From: Gemmatimonadales bacterium
GTDB taxonomy: Bacteria > Gemmatimonadota > Gemmatimonadetes > Gemmatimonadales > GWC2-71-9
Reading direction: 5' to 3'
DNA length: 60,589 bases
Assembly: GCA_011772755.1 (NCBI GenBank)
Contig: WVYX01000031.1
Location: forward strand, 1 to 60,589
A program made the translations under genes and the position numbers. Under the pieces are notes generated by a model. The model did no database searches, had not been told where the DNA came from, and saw only the letters and a list, made by a program, of their open reading frames with translations. Each line of letters starts with the position of its first letter. Within the stretch, counting starts at the first letter, position 1. This document shows positions 37,044-46,122 of the stretch, piece by piece.

Positions 37044-37895
37044 ATGCCAGTCTATCCGCTCAAGTTCCACATCGGCCCGTTCGAGATCACGGGATTCGGA
37101 CTGATGGTAATGGCCGGGTTCCTCATGGCCGGTTGGTCGATGCAGCGGAATCTCCAGGAGCGTAAACTGAACGAGCAGTACGCCTGGGACATCGTCTTTG
37201 CCGCGGTTGTCGGCGGGCTCATCGGCGCCAAGCTCTGGTACTGGGCGCTGTATCCGCGTTGGGATGCCCTGTTCTCGAGGAGCGGGATGGTGTGGTATGG
37301 GGGGCTGGCCGGTGGCTCCCTTGCCGTGCTCATGAATGGGTGGCGGCTCAAGATACCCACCCGCTTGACGGCGGACTTGGTGGCGCCCGCCCTGGCAGTC
37401 GGATACGCCATGGGGCGGATCGGTTGCTTCCTCGTGCAAGACGACTACGGGGTGCCGACCACCCTCCCGTGGGGATTGAAGTTCCCCGAGGGCCTGCCTG
37501 CATCGACGGCGGCGAACCTCGGCGAATGGGGGATCGACATCCCACCGGGCACGGCCCCCTTCGAGGTCCTGGCGGTGCACCCCACACAGCTCTATGAAGT
37601 CGCGGCGATGTTGCTCGTCTTCTGGATCTTGTGGCGGCTGCGCGCCAACCGCCACGGGATGGGATGGCTGTTTGGGATCTATCTGGTGACGGCAGGTGCC
37701 GAGCGCTTCTTGATCGAGTTCATCCGGGCCAAGGACGACCGGATACTAGGCTCGCTTACCGTCGCTCAGCTGGCGAGCGTCGCTGTTATCGCGATTGGTG
37801 TCGCGTTGATGTCGCGATTCTGGCGGCAGGATGACTTCACAGGCGAGCGGGTGGAGGCTTTGAAGCTCACGGGACGAAACAGGCACAAGGGCTGA
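37044..37895 (+). CDS. lgt: Prolipoprotein diacylglyceryl transferase
   Basis: 283 residues, inner-membrane enzyme that lipidates the lipobox Cys. About seven helices. YGLAGGSL, GYAMGRIGCFLVQDDYG (catalytic Arg/Asp region; Lgt signature GRIGNF reads GRIGCF), HPTQLYE and RFLIEFIR are typical. ATG four bases after the tsaD stop. It is the last gene of the long plus-strand run. The many lipoproteins in the window are its substrates. Confidence 0.94.
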   Translation: MPVYPLKFHIGPFEITGFGLMVMAGFLMAGWSMQRNLQERKLNEQYAWDIVFAAVVGGLIGAKLWYWALYPRWDALFSRSGMVWYGGLAGGSLAVLMNGWRLKIPTRLTADLVAPALAVGYAMGRIGCFLVQDDYGVPTTLPWGLKFPEGLPASTAANLGEWGIDIPPGTAPFEVLAVHPTQLYEVAAMLLVFWILWRLRANRHGMGWLFGIYLVTAGAERFLIEFIRAKDDRILGSLTVAQLASVAVIAIGVALMSRFWRQDDFTGERVEALKLTGRNRHKG

Positions 37896-37959
37896 ACCCG
37901 ATCGCACGCCGGTGAGTCCTTCCGGGCGCTGTGCTGCGGGCGGACGCGGCACCAGTTAC

Positions 37960-38054
37960 GAGGTTCGAGGTTCGGGGTTTGAGGTTCGAGGGCCCGCAGG
38001 GCGGCAATGACGCTCCCTGCCCACCACCTCGTACCTCAGACCTCACACCTCTGA
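37960..38054. repeat. Heptamer inverted repeat between lgt and kinase genes
   Basis: GAGGTTC, GAGGTTC, GGGGTTT, GAGGTTC, GAGGGCC (37960-37994) face CCTCGTA, CCTCAGA, CCTCACA, CCTCTGA (38027-38054). Strict 7-bp period in both arms and partly complementary. Sits at the convergent 3' ends of lgt and the kinase gene, overlapping the last codons of the latter; likely a two-way terminator. Confidence 0.85.
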
Positions 38055-39020
38055 GGGCAATGCCTCCCGCATCTCCCTGGCGGACTGCCAGCGATCCCCT
38101 CGCTTCCCGGCTAGCGCCTTGCCGATCAGCTCGGCGAGCACGGGCGGCGCGTCCGGCCTGAACTGCCGCACGTCTGGTACGTTGCCGTCCAAATGCATCC
38201 GCAGCACCACCTCCTCGCGAGTGGCGCTGTACGGCGGGCGGCCGGCCGCGCACTCGAACAGCACGCAGCCCAGGGAGTACAGGTCGCTTCGGTGGTCAAT
38301 ATCCTCGGCCCCTTCCACCTGCTCGGGGCTCATGTACGCCGAGGTGCCAACGGCAAACCCTGAGCGGGTCAACCGATCGGTACCCGATTCGGCGATGGCC
38401 CGGGCGATGCCGAAGTCCAGGAGGACTGCTCCCCCCGGCGAGAGGACGATGTTCTCCGGCTTGACATCGCGGTGGACGATCCCCTTGCCATGGGCATACT
38501 CCAGGGCGTCCAGGAGATCCCGGGCGATGCGGATCGTCTCCGCGATGCAGGCCCGGCCCGCCCGGGCCAAGTGTTCCCGCAGAGTCGGACCCTCGACATA
38601 CCCCATCACGTAGTAGATCAGCCAATCGCTCTCGCCGGAGTCGACGAGCTTCCCGACGTGCGGGTGATCGATCTGGGACAGAAAGGAGATTTCCCGGAGA
38701 AACCGATCGGCTGTCACTGAGACGGCGAGCTGGGGATGCAGCACCTTGAGCGCCACCGGCCGCCCGGACTTGTCGTGGGCGAGGAAGACGCGTGCGGCTC
38801 CGCCACGGGCCACCTCCCGGTCGACCGTGTACTGGTCGGCGAGGGCGCGCCGAACTGAGGGGAGAAAATCGCGGCGGATCGAAGGCCCTCTGTTTGGGGA
38901 CGCCCTATACTCGCGTGCGAGTGCGGAGCGTGCAAGCACCCTGGACCGTGCTTGCCGCAGCCACAGGACCCCGGCGCAATTCGCTGCTTCATTTGCCGAA
39001 TCTAAGTTCTTGTCAGTCAA
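38043..39020 (-). CDS. Soluble Ser/Thr protein kinase (Hanks type)
   Basis: 325 residues. Kinase core from about residue 60: glycine loop VARGGAARVFLAHD, Lys in VALKVLHP, catalytic HRDVKPEN, DFG, and activation-segment VGTSAYMSPEQ. The glycine loop lacks the usual third Gly. There is no membrane helix or sensor domain after the kinase, unlike most PknB-type proteins, so it is probably cytoplasmic. Start uncertain: TTG at 39020 (inside a palindrome) or GTG at 38939; neither has a good ribosome-binding site. Confidence 0.87.
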   Translation of the reverse strand: MTDKNLDSANEAANCAGVLWLRQARSRVLARSALAREYRASPNRGPSIRRDFLPSVRRALADQYTVDREVARGGAARVFLAHDKSGRPVALKVLHPQLAVSVTADRFLREISFLSQIDHPHVGKLVDSGESDWLIYYVMGYVEGPTLREHLARAGRACIAETIRIARDLLDALEYAHGKGIVHRDVKPENIVLSPGGAVLLDFGIARAIAESGTDRLTRSGFAVGTSAYMSPEQVEGAEDIDHRSDLYSLGCVLFECAAGRPPYSATREEVVLRMHLDGNVPDVRQFRPDAPPVLAELIGKALAGKRGDRWQSAREMREALPSEV

Positions 39021-39033
39021 CGAATTGACTGAC
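39012..39033. promoter_or_regulatory. Perfect palindrome between kinase and lipoprotein genes
   Basis: GTCAGTCAA-CGAA-TTGACTGAC, 9-bp perfect arms, 4-bp spacer. Each arm contains a TTGACT -35-like hexamer facing outward, but no good -10 follows at 16-18 bp. It lies at the 5' end of the kinase gene, so an operator is the most likely role. Confidence 0.5.
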
Positions 39034-39157
39034 GAGCCTACTCACTTGTCCGGCACATGTCCCCACAAGTCTAGGTTGCGTGCAGAAGCCGGCGCCACCG
39101 GCGCCCGGGAAACCGTCACCGCCGTCCTCCGATGGCGGGCACTGCAAGGAGAGTCAC

Positions 39158-39358
39158 ATGTCACGTGCACGCAAGCTCATGATGGCCGGTTCGATCGTCG
39201 GCTTCCTCGCACTGGCCGCCTGTTCCGAAGCGACGGCGCCATACGACTACGATGAAGCCGCTTTCACCCAGGAGTGGCAACAGTCCGCTCCGCACAACCA
39301 GCCGGCTGCCGAAAAGCCGAGGCACACCCGGAAGCCGGACCGGAGCTGGGAACACTAG
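39158..39358 (+). CDS. Tiny lipoprotein
   Basis: 66 residues from the ATG with AAGGAGA upstream. Signal MSRARKLMMAGSIVGFLALAAC with lipobox LAAC. The mature part is about 45 residues, polar and disordered looking (YDYDEAAFTQEW..., KPRHTRKPDRSWEH). No family recognised. Followed 93 bp later by a second tiny lipoprotein. Confidence 0.75.
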   Translation: MSRARKLMMAGSIVGFLALAACSEATAPYDYDEAAFTQEWQQSAPHNQPAAEKPRHTRKPDRSWEH

Positions 39359-39451
39359 GCATAGAGTACGGCGGCGGGAGAGGCGGGGAGACAGGCTTCA
39401 CCGCCCCCGCCTACCGTACGCAAGCCGCTTCACAGTTAGTCGAGTGTAGGC

Positions 39452-39703
39452 ATGTCGAGGAGACGAACTGCAAGGCGAATCGGCGTCTTGCTAGTGGTTC
39501 TCGTGATCGCGGGTTGCCACGCGCCAACCGGCCCCACGGACTCCCGTTGGGACCCACCCGATCTTCCCAAGCACGAGGATTGGGGCGACGTCGATCTCGA
39601 CGTCAAACAGACGCGCGACCCCGACGCGAAGGACCGAGACATCGAACCAGAGGGGGCGACTGCCGGGCAGCCTCAGCGCTCAAGCGCCTCACGCAGCTCC
39701 TGA
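39452..39703 (+). CDS. Tiny lipoprotein
   Basis: 83 residues. Arg-rich start MSRRRTARRIGVLLVVLVI then lipobox IAGC. Mature part is acidic and Pro/Asp rich (DPPDLPKHEDWGDVDLDVKQ). The C-terminus overlaps the convergent regulator gene by 31 bp. Together with the previous gene it may encode exported partners or outputs of the flanking regulators. Function unknown. Confidence 0.65.
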   Translation: MSRRRTARRIGVLLVVLVIAGCHAPTGPTDSRWDPPDLPKHEDWGDVDLDVKQTRDPDAKDRDIEPEGATAGQPQRSSASRSS

Positions 39704-41838
39704 ATCACGCTGCGCCGAGCGTCGTCCCCCTCATCGACAGCACGCTCAGCAGCAACTAGTGCCCGCCGTGCGGTCCGGTCGGAGCCTACCTCGAGCGCCA
39801 TGCGCACCGCCGCGACCGCCTCCTCGAACGCCTCCACACCGGGCTCGACCCGTGCTCGGAGCTCTGCTCGCAAGACGCGAGACTCCAAGTCATCGCGCGA
39901 CGCCAGTACCAGAATTGCACGTTTGTACAAACGCTGCCGCTGCCCCCGGGTCATACACTCACCGCTGATGACTTGAGGCAGCAGCGCGGCCGCGAACGCA
40001 TAGCGCCCCCCGTCATAGGTCACGAAGCGTTTCTCCTCGAGTTGGTCCAATAGATCCTCCACACGCTCCACCGGGAGCTCCGCCAGCGCAGCAGTGAGCG
40101 GGATATCCAGCGCGCGGCTCCCGATACTCGCCGCGCGAAGCACCTGCTGACACTCCTCGTCGAGATCGCTCACCCGCGCCACGATGGCCATTCTAGCGAG
40201 CTGCGGCACGGAGAATGGCAACGGAGTCTCGAGGGTCGCCGTCGGAGTCGGCCACATCACTAGATCGTCCTTGAGTGTCGACGTGCGGTCCAGGTCGCGA
40301 AGCAGCGTGACTGCAAGGAAGGGGTTTCCGCCAGCTTCATAGGTGAGCCGTCTGGTAAGCCGCTGCAGCTCGTCTGGCGTATCACACCAGGTTGCCAGCT
40401 TCGAAACGAGGTCATGCATCGCTTGCAGCGTTAACGGATCGAGACGCACGACCTCGCCCTCTATGCTGCGACCCACTTCGCATATGAGGCGGAGTAACTC
40501 CCGTGGTACATTCTCCGCGGACGACTCGGCAGCGAGCACCAACACAACTCGCGCGCCACCGAGATTACCAATCGCCGCACCCAGCACTCCGAGACTGACG
40601 CCGTCGCCGAGGTGCGAGTCGTCCACCAGAAGGCCCACCGGTTGTTCGTCGGCTACCGCCTTCACAAGAGACACGAAAGCCGAAACGACCTCCGACGTGT
40701 CTTGCGGAGCGGTTGCGGGGACGCGCTCGGCTAGCTCGGGAACGAGCGACGCCAGCACCGCCAGCGCCCGGGGATCAGTCGCGGCGGCACCAGGCGCGCT
40801 TCGCAGCCCAGACCGGATGAGGAGGCGCAGTGTGCTCCAGGGCGCGTCGTGATCGCTCTCCAGCGGGCGCGCCACCGCCAGACTCGCTCCGGCGAGGGCG
40901 AGGCGGTCCACACACTCGTTGAGCAGGCGCGTCTTCCCCATCCCGGGATCGCCCACTAGCACAAGGCATTGTGTCCCGCTCTTGATCCCAGCATCCAGCA
41001 GCTCGAACACCCTGCGATGCGTGTCGCTCCTGCCGACGAGTGGCGGGTCGAGCTCGGCATACCTGGAGGAGGCCCGCCGCCACCGCTCAGTCCGTATTCG
41101 CTCGGCGAGGGCCCGCAACTCACGACTCGGCTCCTCGTGGATCTCCCTTTGGAGCCGCCCGCGGAATTCGTGATACGCCCGGAGCGCGCCGGTGGCGTCG
41201 CCTCCCAAGGCCGCCGCCCGCATGAGCAGGTTTGCCGCGGTTTCGGACGAGGGATTGAGCCGGAGCCCCCGTCGGGCTACCTCCTGGGCGTCTTGGAAGC
41301 GACTCGCCGCGAGCGCCGCTTCTCCCACCCCAAGGAGGAGCGCTGCCGCCCGCGAGCGGAACTGCGTGCGCTGCGCCTCAGCCCACTCTTCGAAGGCAGG
41401 AGCGTCGTCCAGGACGAAACCCTCGAGGAATTCACCCTTGAGCAGGCCGATCGCGTGGCTCGGGTCTCTGTCGGCGAGCCGGTTGAACTGCAAGGCGTCG
41501 ACCTCCAGCGCGAAGTCGCTCAGCTGGACCGTCTCGCCCCGGGAGACCAGACGAGCTGCACCAAGTGAGGCCCGCAGGCGCCGTAACGCCTCATTGAGAG
41601 AATGGCGCGCCTTGTTCTGGGATTTCTCGGGCCACAACAAGCCCAGCAAGTGTTCCCGGGACCGCGCGTGGTCGGGTGAGAGCGCAAGGTAGACGAGCAA
41701 CGCAAGGTGCTTGCGCCAGACGACGTCGGGGGCGGGCTCGCCGCCGTCCACCAGGACCATGGGAGCTCCGAAACAGCTGAGCTCGAGGGGGGGAAATCCG
41801 GGCATCGCGCCGTGTTTCTCGGTGATGAACTCTACCAT
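39673..41838 (-). CDS. SARP/BTAD-type transcriptional regulator with AAA ATPase domain
   Basis: 721 residues. N-terminal OmpR-like winged helix (about 15-105; SREHLLGLLWPEKSQNKARHSLNEALRRLR is the classic SARP stretch). A bacterial transcriptional activation domain with TPR-like helices follows (about 110-255; GEFLEGF, FEEWAEAQR, AYHEFRGRLQREIHEEPSRELRAL). Then an STAND/AAA-type ATPase with Walker A GDPGMGKTR near residue 295, LLVDDSH as Walker B, and a helical tail. Large AfsR/DnrI-like activators respond to unknown signals. Start may be ATG 41838 or 41805. Confidence 0.88.
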   Translation of the reverse strand: MVEFITEKHGAMPGFPPLELSCFGAPMVLVDGGEPAPDVVWRKHLALLVYLALSPDHARSREHLLGLLWPEKSQNKARHSLNEALRRLRASLGAARLVSRGETVQLSDFALEVDALQFNRLADRDPSHAIGLLKGEFLEGFVLDDAPAFEEWAEAQRTQFRSRAAALLLGVGEAALAASRFQDAQEVARRGLRLNPSSETAANLLMRAAALGGDATGALRAYHEFRGRLQREIHEEPSRELRALAERIRTERWRRASSRYAELDPPLVGRSDTHRRVFELLDAGIKSGTQCLVLVGDPGMGKTRLLNECVDRLALAGASLAVARPLESDHDAPWSTLRLLIRSGLRSAPGAAATDPRALAVLASLVPELAERVPATAPQDTSEVVSAFVSLVKAVADEQPVGLLVDDSHLGDGVSLGVLGAAIGNLGGARVVLVLAAESSAENVPRELLRLICEVGRSIEGEVVRLDPLTLQAMHDLVSKLATWCDTPDELQRLTRRLTYEAGGNPFLAVTLLRDLDRTSTLKDDLVMWPTPTATLETPLPFSVPQLARMAIVARVSDLDEECQQVLRAASIGSRALDIPLTAALAELPVERVEDLLDQLEEKRFVTYDGGRYAFAAALLPQVISGECMTRGQRQRLYKRAILVLASRDDLESRVLRAELRARVEPGVEAFEEAVAAVRMALEVGSDRTARRALVAAERAVDEGDDARRSVIQELREALER

Positions 41839-41970
41839 AATGTCACCGCGGCTGCGGGAGGGGGAGGCGCGACGGCGGGGGAAGAAGGGGCAGGAGCGTG
41901 CAGCAGATTACCCAGAAGCCTGCTTGTGCCTCTGCGGCCCCCGCCGCTCCTCCCCTCACCCGGCCCCCAA

Positions 41971-42354
41971 CTACCGGTAAAGAATTACGACCGCCGCCGC
42001 GTGGGTGTCCGTGTGGCTCAAGGACACTAGACTCGACGACACCTTCAGCCGGGAAGCCGTCTGGCGAGCCCGACCGTGGAACACCACGGAAGGTCGGCCG
42101 TCCATTCCCCGGCTGATCTCAAACTCCAGCCAGCCGATATACCCGGTGTCCCCTCCTTGAGCGAGGGCCTTGAAGGCCGCCTCCTTCGCCGCCAGCCGAG
42201 CGGCCACGTGCCGTGCTGGCACCGCCTTGTGCATGCAATACGTACACTCCTCAGCCGTGAGCAGCCGACTCAGCGCACGCTGTCCGAACCGCTCCAGGAG
42301 CCGGGCCACCCGGTCCACCTCCACCAGATCGAGGCCGATCCCCAGTGGCATCAT
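41971..42354 (-). CDS. acpS: Holo-[acyl-carrier-protein] synthase
   Basis: Transfers phosphopantetheine to ACP. 127 residues. GIGLDLVEVDRV (Mg-binding Asp) and RLAAKEAAFKAL (catalytic Glu/Lys) are intact. Start at 42354 overlaps the preceding gene's stop (ATGATG; the second ATG at 42351 also fits). 132 bp to the SARP gene are purine-rich on the plus strand and hold no gene I see. Confidence 0.93.
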   Translation of the reverse strand: MMPLGIGLDLVEVDRVARLLERFGQRALSRLLTAEECTYCMHKAVPARHVAARLAAKEAAFKALAQGGDTGYIGWLEFEISRGMDGRPSVVFHGRARQTASRLKVSSSLVSLSHTDTHAAAVVILYR

Positions 42355-43094
42355 CGTCCGAACACCCCCTGCCACCAGCGCGCGAACCAGCCAGGGGCCT
42401 CGAGGTAGCCCCCGAATACCAGGCCCAGCCACACCGCGACAGCCAGCGCAACGGCCCCCACGACCACGACCGGCCACCACGGCTTGCGCCAGCGGGCCAC
42501 GTCCTCGGCCACTTGCCTCCACCGTTCCGCTTCGGAGTCGATGGCGTCCTCGAGTTCGAGCCATGCCGCTTCGAGCCGCCTCGCCGCCGTCTTGAGCGCA
42601 TCCTGCCACGCCTCCACCTTCGCCCGCTCCAGCGCCGAGGCATCCAACGCCGGCCCTGCTCGCTGCTCCAAGGCGTCCAGAGCCGGAATCAAACTGGCAC
42701 CCGTCGAGCCCAGGCGGGCAGTCAGTGCCCGCCGCTCGGCGGCATTCAGCTCCAAGCGGCGGCGCCGGCTACGTGGCATGCGGACTGCTCGGGCTTCTGC
42801 CTCGAGCCGAGTGCCGATGCGGGCAATGAGCAGGTGGGCGACGCCGGACACGGCTTCCTCCCACGCCTCAAGCCAGGCGGTGCGCCCCAGCGCGGCGACC
42901 GCCGCATGGCGCTCCTCCCGACCAGCCAGTCGACGCGCCTCACCCGCGTCCTCGATCAACCGGGTAGCGAGCCGATAGCGCAGAGTGTCGAGGTGCAGCC
43001 CTCCCGGAGCCCGGCCGGTGCCCGTGATCACCTTGCCGAGTGACGGGCCCAGCTCCGGAATGCGCAGAGGAAGGAGCAGCTTCGGGCTGGTCAT
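42351..43094 (-). CDS. Predicted single-span membrane protein, unknown
   Basis: 247 residues from ATG at 43094, which overlaps the HAD phosphatase stop (ATGA). Helical, Arg/Glu/Ala rich with long amphipathic or coiled segments (about 130-190), then one membrane helix near the C-terminus (WWPVVVVGAVALAVAVWLGLVFG) and a short Trp-rich tail. No family recognised. Looks like a tail-anchored inner-membrane protein. Confidence 0.75.
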   Translation of the reverse strand: MTSPKLLLPLRIPELGPSLGKVITGTGRAPGGLHLDTLRYRLATRLIEDAGEARRLAGREERHAAVAALGRTAWLEAWEEAVSGVAHLLIARIGTRLEAEARAVRMPRSRRRRLELNAAERRALTARLGSTGASLIPALDALEQRAGPALDASALERAKVEAWQDALKTAARRLEAAWLELEDAIDSEAERWRQVAEDVARWRKPWWPVVVVGAVALAVAVWLGLVFGGYLEAPGWFARWWQGVFGR

Positions 43095-43786
43095 GCGTAG
43101 ATGGCCTCGAGCACGGGACCCACGTCGGCGAAACTGTCGAACGCTGCGAACGCACCGGCAGCCCACAGCTCGTCGATGGTGCAAGGGCCCGTAGCGACAC
43201 CGATGGCACGGGCGCCCACGGACTGCCCGCACGTCATGTCTGCGGGTGTATCACCGACGATCACAATCTCCTCGCCTTGCGGAACCCGTCCCATCAACGG
43301 GGCGGCGCGCTGCGCGGCGATCGACGACAACTCCGGACGCTCGGCCGAATCCGATCCGTAGGCGGCGACCCGAAATCGCGCCGGGTTGATGCCGGCCGCC
43401 TGGAGCTTCAACGCGGCACCATCCGCCAGGTTGCCAGTGAGGAGTCCCAGCAGTGTGTCTCCGCGGGCTTCAATCAGGTCCAGGAGCTCCAGCACGCCGG
43501 GATGCACATGGATGGCACCACGTCGCTTCTCGAGCTCGCCCCCCAGCAACTCGACATACCGGCGGCACACCGCAGCGATGTGATGGTCGCTCTCAGCATG
43601 GGGATGCCCGGCGGCCTGCATCAGCTCCACGATGATCTGGAGATCAGTCTTCCCGTGAAAGCGATAGCCATCAATCGGCCCGGTGGCGCCCATCTCCGCG
43701 AGGAGTGCATGACGGATTGCCTCACGCCCCGCACCGGCCGTCCAGATTAGCGTACCGTCGATGTCGAAGAGAACGAGTCTTTCCAT
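43091..43786 (-). CDS. HAD-superfamily phosphatase (Gph-like)
   Basis: 231 residues. Nucleophile motif FDIDGTL, motif II Thr in LLTGNL, Lys region GAALKLQAAG and motif III VGDTPADMTCG. An alpha-helical cap follows motif I, as in phosphoglycolate phosphatases and beta-phosphoglucomutases. Substrate not readable. First of a coupled three-gene set with the membrane protein and acpS. The 118 bp upstream to 43904 are G/A-rich with no gene. Confidence 0.9.
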   Translation of the reverse strand: MERLVLFDIDGTLIWTAGAGREAIRHALLAEMGATGPIDGYRFHGKTDLQIIVELMQAAGHPHAESDHHIAAVCRRYVELLGGELEKRRGAIHVHPGVLELLDLIEARGDTLLGLLTGNLADGAALKLQAAGINPARFRVAAYGSDSAERPELSSIAAQRAAPLMGRVPQGEEIVIVGDTPADMTCGQSVGARAIGVATGPCTIDELWAAGAFAAFDSFADVGPVLEAIYA

Positions 43787-43904
43787 CTCGCAGCAAAGTT
43801 ATAGCGAAGAGAGGGGCAGAGGCCGCAGGGGTGGCAGGAGCGGGAGGGGCGGCAGCAGCGGCAGAAGGGCATCGAGCGAAGAGGGCTCTGGCCTTCTGGA
43901 CCCG

Positions 43905-44915
43905 CTAGGTAGCCGCCAGTTCATCCGCCAGCCCTGGGATTTCCCTCGTGCCCGTAGCAAGCCTGACCGCCCGCTCGATGGCCGTCGCGGCTACGCTTTG
44001 AGCCATGAGCTCGACCGTGGTCGGGTTGGCTTCAGGCTGCTTCCCAGTAGAGACCGCGAACACGATGTCGCCATCGACCCGTGTACCGAGTGGCGTGATG
44101 CGCTGCGCGAGGGCATCCACGCTCGTCGCAGCCATCTCGCTCAGCTGGACACGTTCGAGCTGCGCATTGGTGCCCACCACCACGAGCGTGGTATTCCCGC
44201 CGGTGCGACCGAACGAGCCGACCGGGGCTTTCCCCTCCGCGAGAAAGGCCCGGGTATCCACGAACTCCCCGTCATGCCGGGCGCCCGCTATGATCCGGCC
44301 ACTAGCGTCCCTCACGTCACCAAAGGCATTCACCACGGCGAGGGCACCTACCACCAGATCACCCCTGTGCTCCGCCCACGTCCCCAGCCCGCTCTTCATC
44401 GCGCCAGCCGCGCCCAGCACCTTGCCGACCGTCGCGCCGGTGCCGGCCCCGAGCGATCCTTCCGCAAGGTCGGTGCTGGCGGCCTCGCACGCCCCGTAGC
44501 CGTCTTCCGGACCCGGCCAGCGGTCTGACCTGCCGAGCAGCGCCAGATCGAACACGACGGCCGTCGGAACAATGGGCACCACGCCGACCCCGACATTGAA
44601 CCCTCGGCCCCGCTCGGCGAGCCAGCGCATCACACCATCGGCCGCCCCAAGGCCAAATGCCGAACCGCCGGTGAGCAGGATGGCGTGGATGCGGGGAACC
44701 AGGTGGTGGGGAGAGAGGGCGTCGAGCTCCCGGGTGCCTGTAGCGCGGCCGCGCACCGCCGCGGCGGCCGCCATCCCCTCAGGCGGAGCGAGCACGACCG
44801 TGCAACCGGTGGCAGCCTCTCGGTCAGTGGCGTGGCCGACCTGCAGCCCTTCTACACTCGTGAGCGACGGCGCGCGGGAAGGCATGTCGCCGGTCACCTC
44901 TTCACCACTTCCCAC
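43905..44915 (-). CDS. P1/S58-family self-processing peptidase (DmpA/NylC-like)
   Basis: 336 residues. Ntn-like fold: TSVEGLQVGHATD start, LLTGGSAFGLGAADGVMRWL, VVPIVPTAVVFDL, GAGTGATVGK and the cleavage region GRTGGNTTLVVVGTNA near residue 240. In NylC the chain cuts before Thr in an Asn-Thr pair, and the new N-terminal Thr is the nucleophile; GGNTTL fits that. Family members are beta-aminopeptidases or nylon-oligomer hydrolases. No signal peptide, so probably cytoplasmic. Confidence 0.87.
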   Translation of the reverse strand: MGSGEEVTGDMPSRAPSLTSVEGLQVGHATDREAATGCTVVLAPPEGMAAAAAVRGRATGTRELDALSPHHLVPRIHAILLTGGSAFGLGAADGVMRWLAERGRGFNVGVGVVPIVPTAVVFDLALLGRSDRWPGPEDGYGACEAASTDLAEGSLGAGTGATVGKVLGAAGAMKSGLGTWAEHRGDLVVGALAVVNAFGDVRDASGRIIAGARHDGEFVDTRAFLAEGKAPVGSFGRTGGNTTLVVVGTNAQLERVQLSEMAATSVDALAQRITPLGTRVDGDIVFAVSTGKQPEANPTTVELMAQSVAATAIERAVRLATGTREIPGLADELAAT

Positions 44916-44954
44916 TCGGCCGGAGCATTGGGAGACCGGAGTTGGCTCTGAGGC

Positions 44955-45152
44955 CTAGCCTGGCTCGCTAGGTGGGGGGACGTCTTCTCCCGCCTTAGCC
45001 TGACACTCCTTGCACAGCTCCACGCCACGCATCGAGCAAATCAGGCAGATGAACGTGCCGCACTCACGACACGGGTAGCCTTCGGAAGCGCGCTCCTCAT
45101 TCCCGCAAGCGCGACAGATCATGGCATCTCTTTCTTTCAGTTCCTCGACCAT
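44955..45152 (-). CDS. Small eight-cysteine zinc-binding protein
   Basis: 65 residues. Four C-x2-C pairs (CRAC, CREC, CLIC, CKEC) give two likely zinc sites in a B-box/RING-like cross-brace or double ribbon. Start at 45152 is set by AAGGAGGCGTCG immediately before the ATG. Short Pro/Glu tail. No family assigned. Confidence 0.75.
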   Translation of the reverse strand: MVEELKERDAMICRACGNEERASEGYPCRECGTFICLICSMRGVELCKECQAKAGEDVPPPSEPG

Positions 45153-45228
45153 CGACGCCTCCTTCGGGGAACCACAGGAGCACGAACTCGTCGTCCGCTG
45201 GTCAACGTTCTGCCACCGCCCCGTCGAT

Positions 45229-46122
45229 TCACCTACCCGGCACGACCACGCTGATCGCGCTCGGTACGATCTCAGCCGTGAACGGCGTCACCCCACCCGG
45301 TTCACCGTCGAGTTCCACCGGCTGCTCCACCTCAGTCTCCACGGTAACCGTTCGCCCGCGCCAGGACAGAACCCGGTCGGTACCGCCGGCCTGGCCCGTC
45401 GCCAATTGCCAGACGACACCCAGCACCTGGAACGTGGTGGACGCCTTGAGCGCCACAACATCGAACATCCCGTCGTCGGGGCGGATCCCTCGGTTGAGCC
45501 GCAGGAACGGCGGGATGATCTCGCCGCAATTCGCCACGAGCACCGTCGCCGCCTCCGGCTCGAACGTCTGATCGTCCACCGTGAGCCGGTACTGCACGAC
45601 CCGGATCTCGCCCAGCGTGTCCCACGCGCGCGCGACGTACGCCGCCATCCCCCAGCGGCGCTTTGCCACATCCGAGGTGCGGGCCATGAGCTCCGCGTCA
45701 AACCCAGCACCGCAGGCGACCGCAAAGTATCGCACATCATCGTCGCGGCGCAGGCACCCCAGATCGATGCGTCGCGGCACGCCCCGGATAGCCACCTGGG
45801 CTGCCGCCGCGGGAGCTCGGGGCAGCCGCAGGTTCCCCGCCAGCAGGTTGCCAGTGCCACCGGGAATGAGGCCCACCGGTACTCCCCGACCTACGATTCC
45901 GCCCACGGCCTGCATAGTGGTGCCATCACCGCCGTAGATGGCGATCAGATCCACCCCCTCCTCCACTCCCTGACAGGCCAATTCCGCAGCATGGCCCGGT
46001 CGGGTCGTACCCGCGACGTCCAGCTCCCAGCCCTCGGCGGCAAACACCCTGCTCACCGAGCCGACGACCTGCGGATCGGTCCGGGCAGCTACGGGATTGA
46101 AGATGAGCAGGGCGCGAGCCAC
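45229..46122 (-). CDS. YegS/DagK-type lipid kinase
   Basis: 297 residues. LLIFNPVAAR at the N-terminus, AIYGGDGTTMQAVGGI (GGDGT active-site motif), GLIPGGTGNLLAGNL and the C-terminal beta-sandwich with DDGMFDVVALK are characteristic of diacylglycerol/sphingosine-type kinases. Start is GTG at 46122, overlapping the TamB stop (TAGTG). A longer reading to 46233 lies inside tamB and is rejected. Confidence 0.92.
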   Translation of the reverse strand: MARALLIFNPVAARTDPQVVGSVSRVFAAEGWELDVAGTTRPGHAAELACQGVEEGVDLIAIYGGDGTTMQAVGGIVGRGVPVGLIPGGTGNLLAGNLRLPRAPAAAAQVAIRGVPRRIDLGCLRRDDDVRYFAVACGAGFDAELMARTSDVAKRRWGMAAYVARAWDTLGEIRVVQYRLTVDDQTFEPEAATVLVANCGEIIPPFLRLNRGIRPDDGMFDVVALKASTTFQVLGVVWQLATGQAGGTDRVLSWRGRTVTVETEVEQPVELDGEPGGVTPFTAEIVPSAISVVVPGR

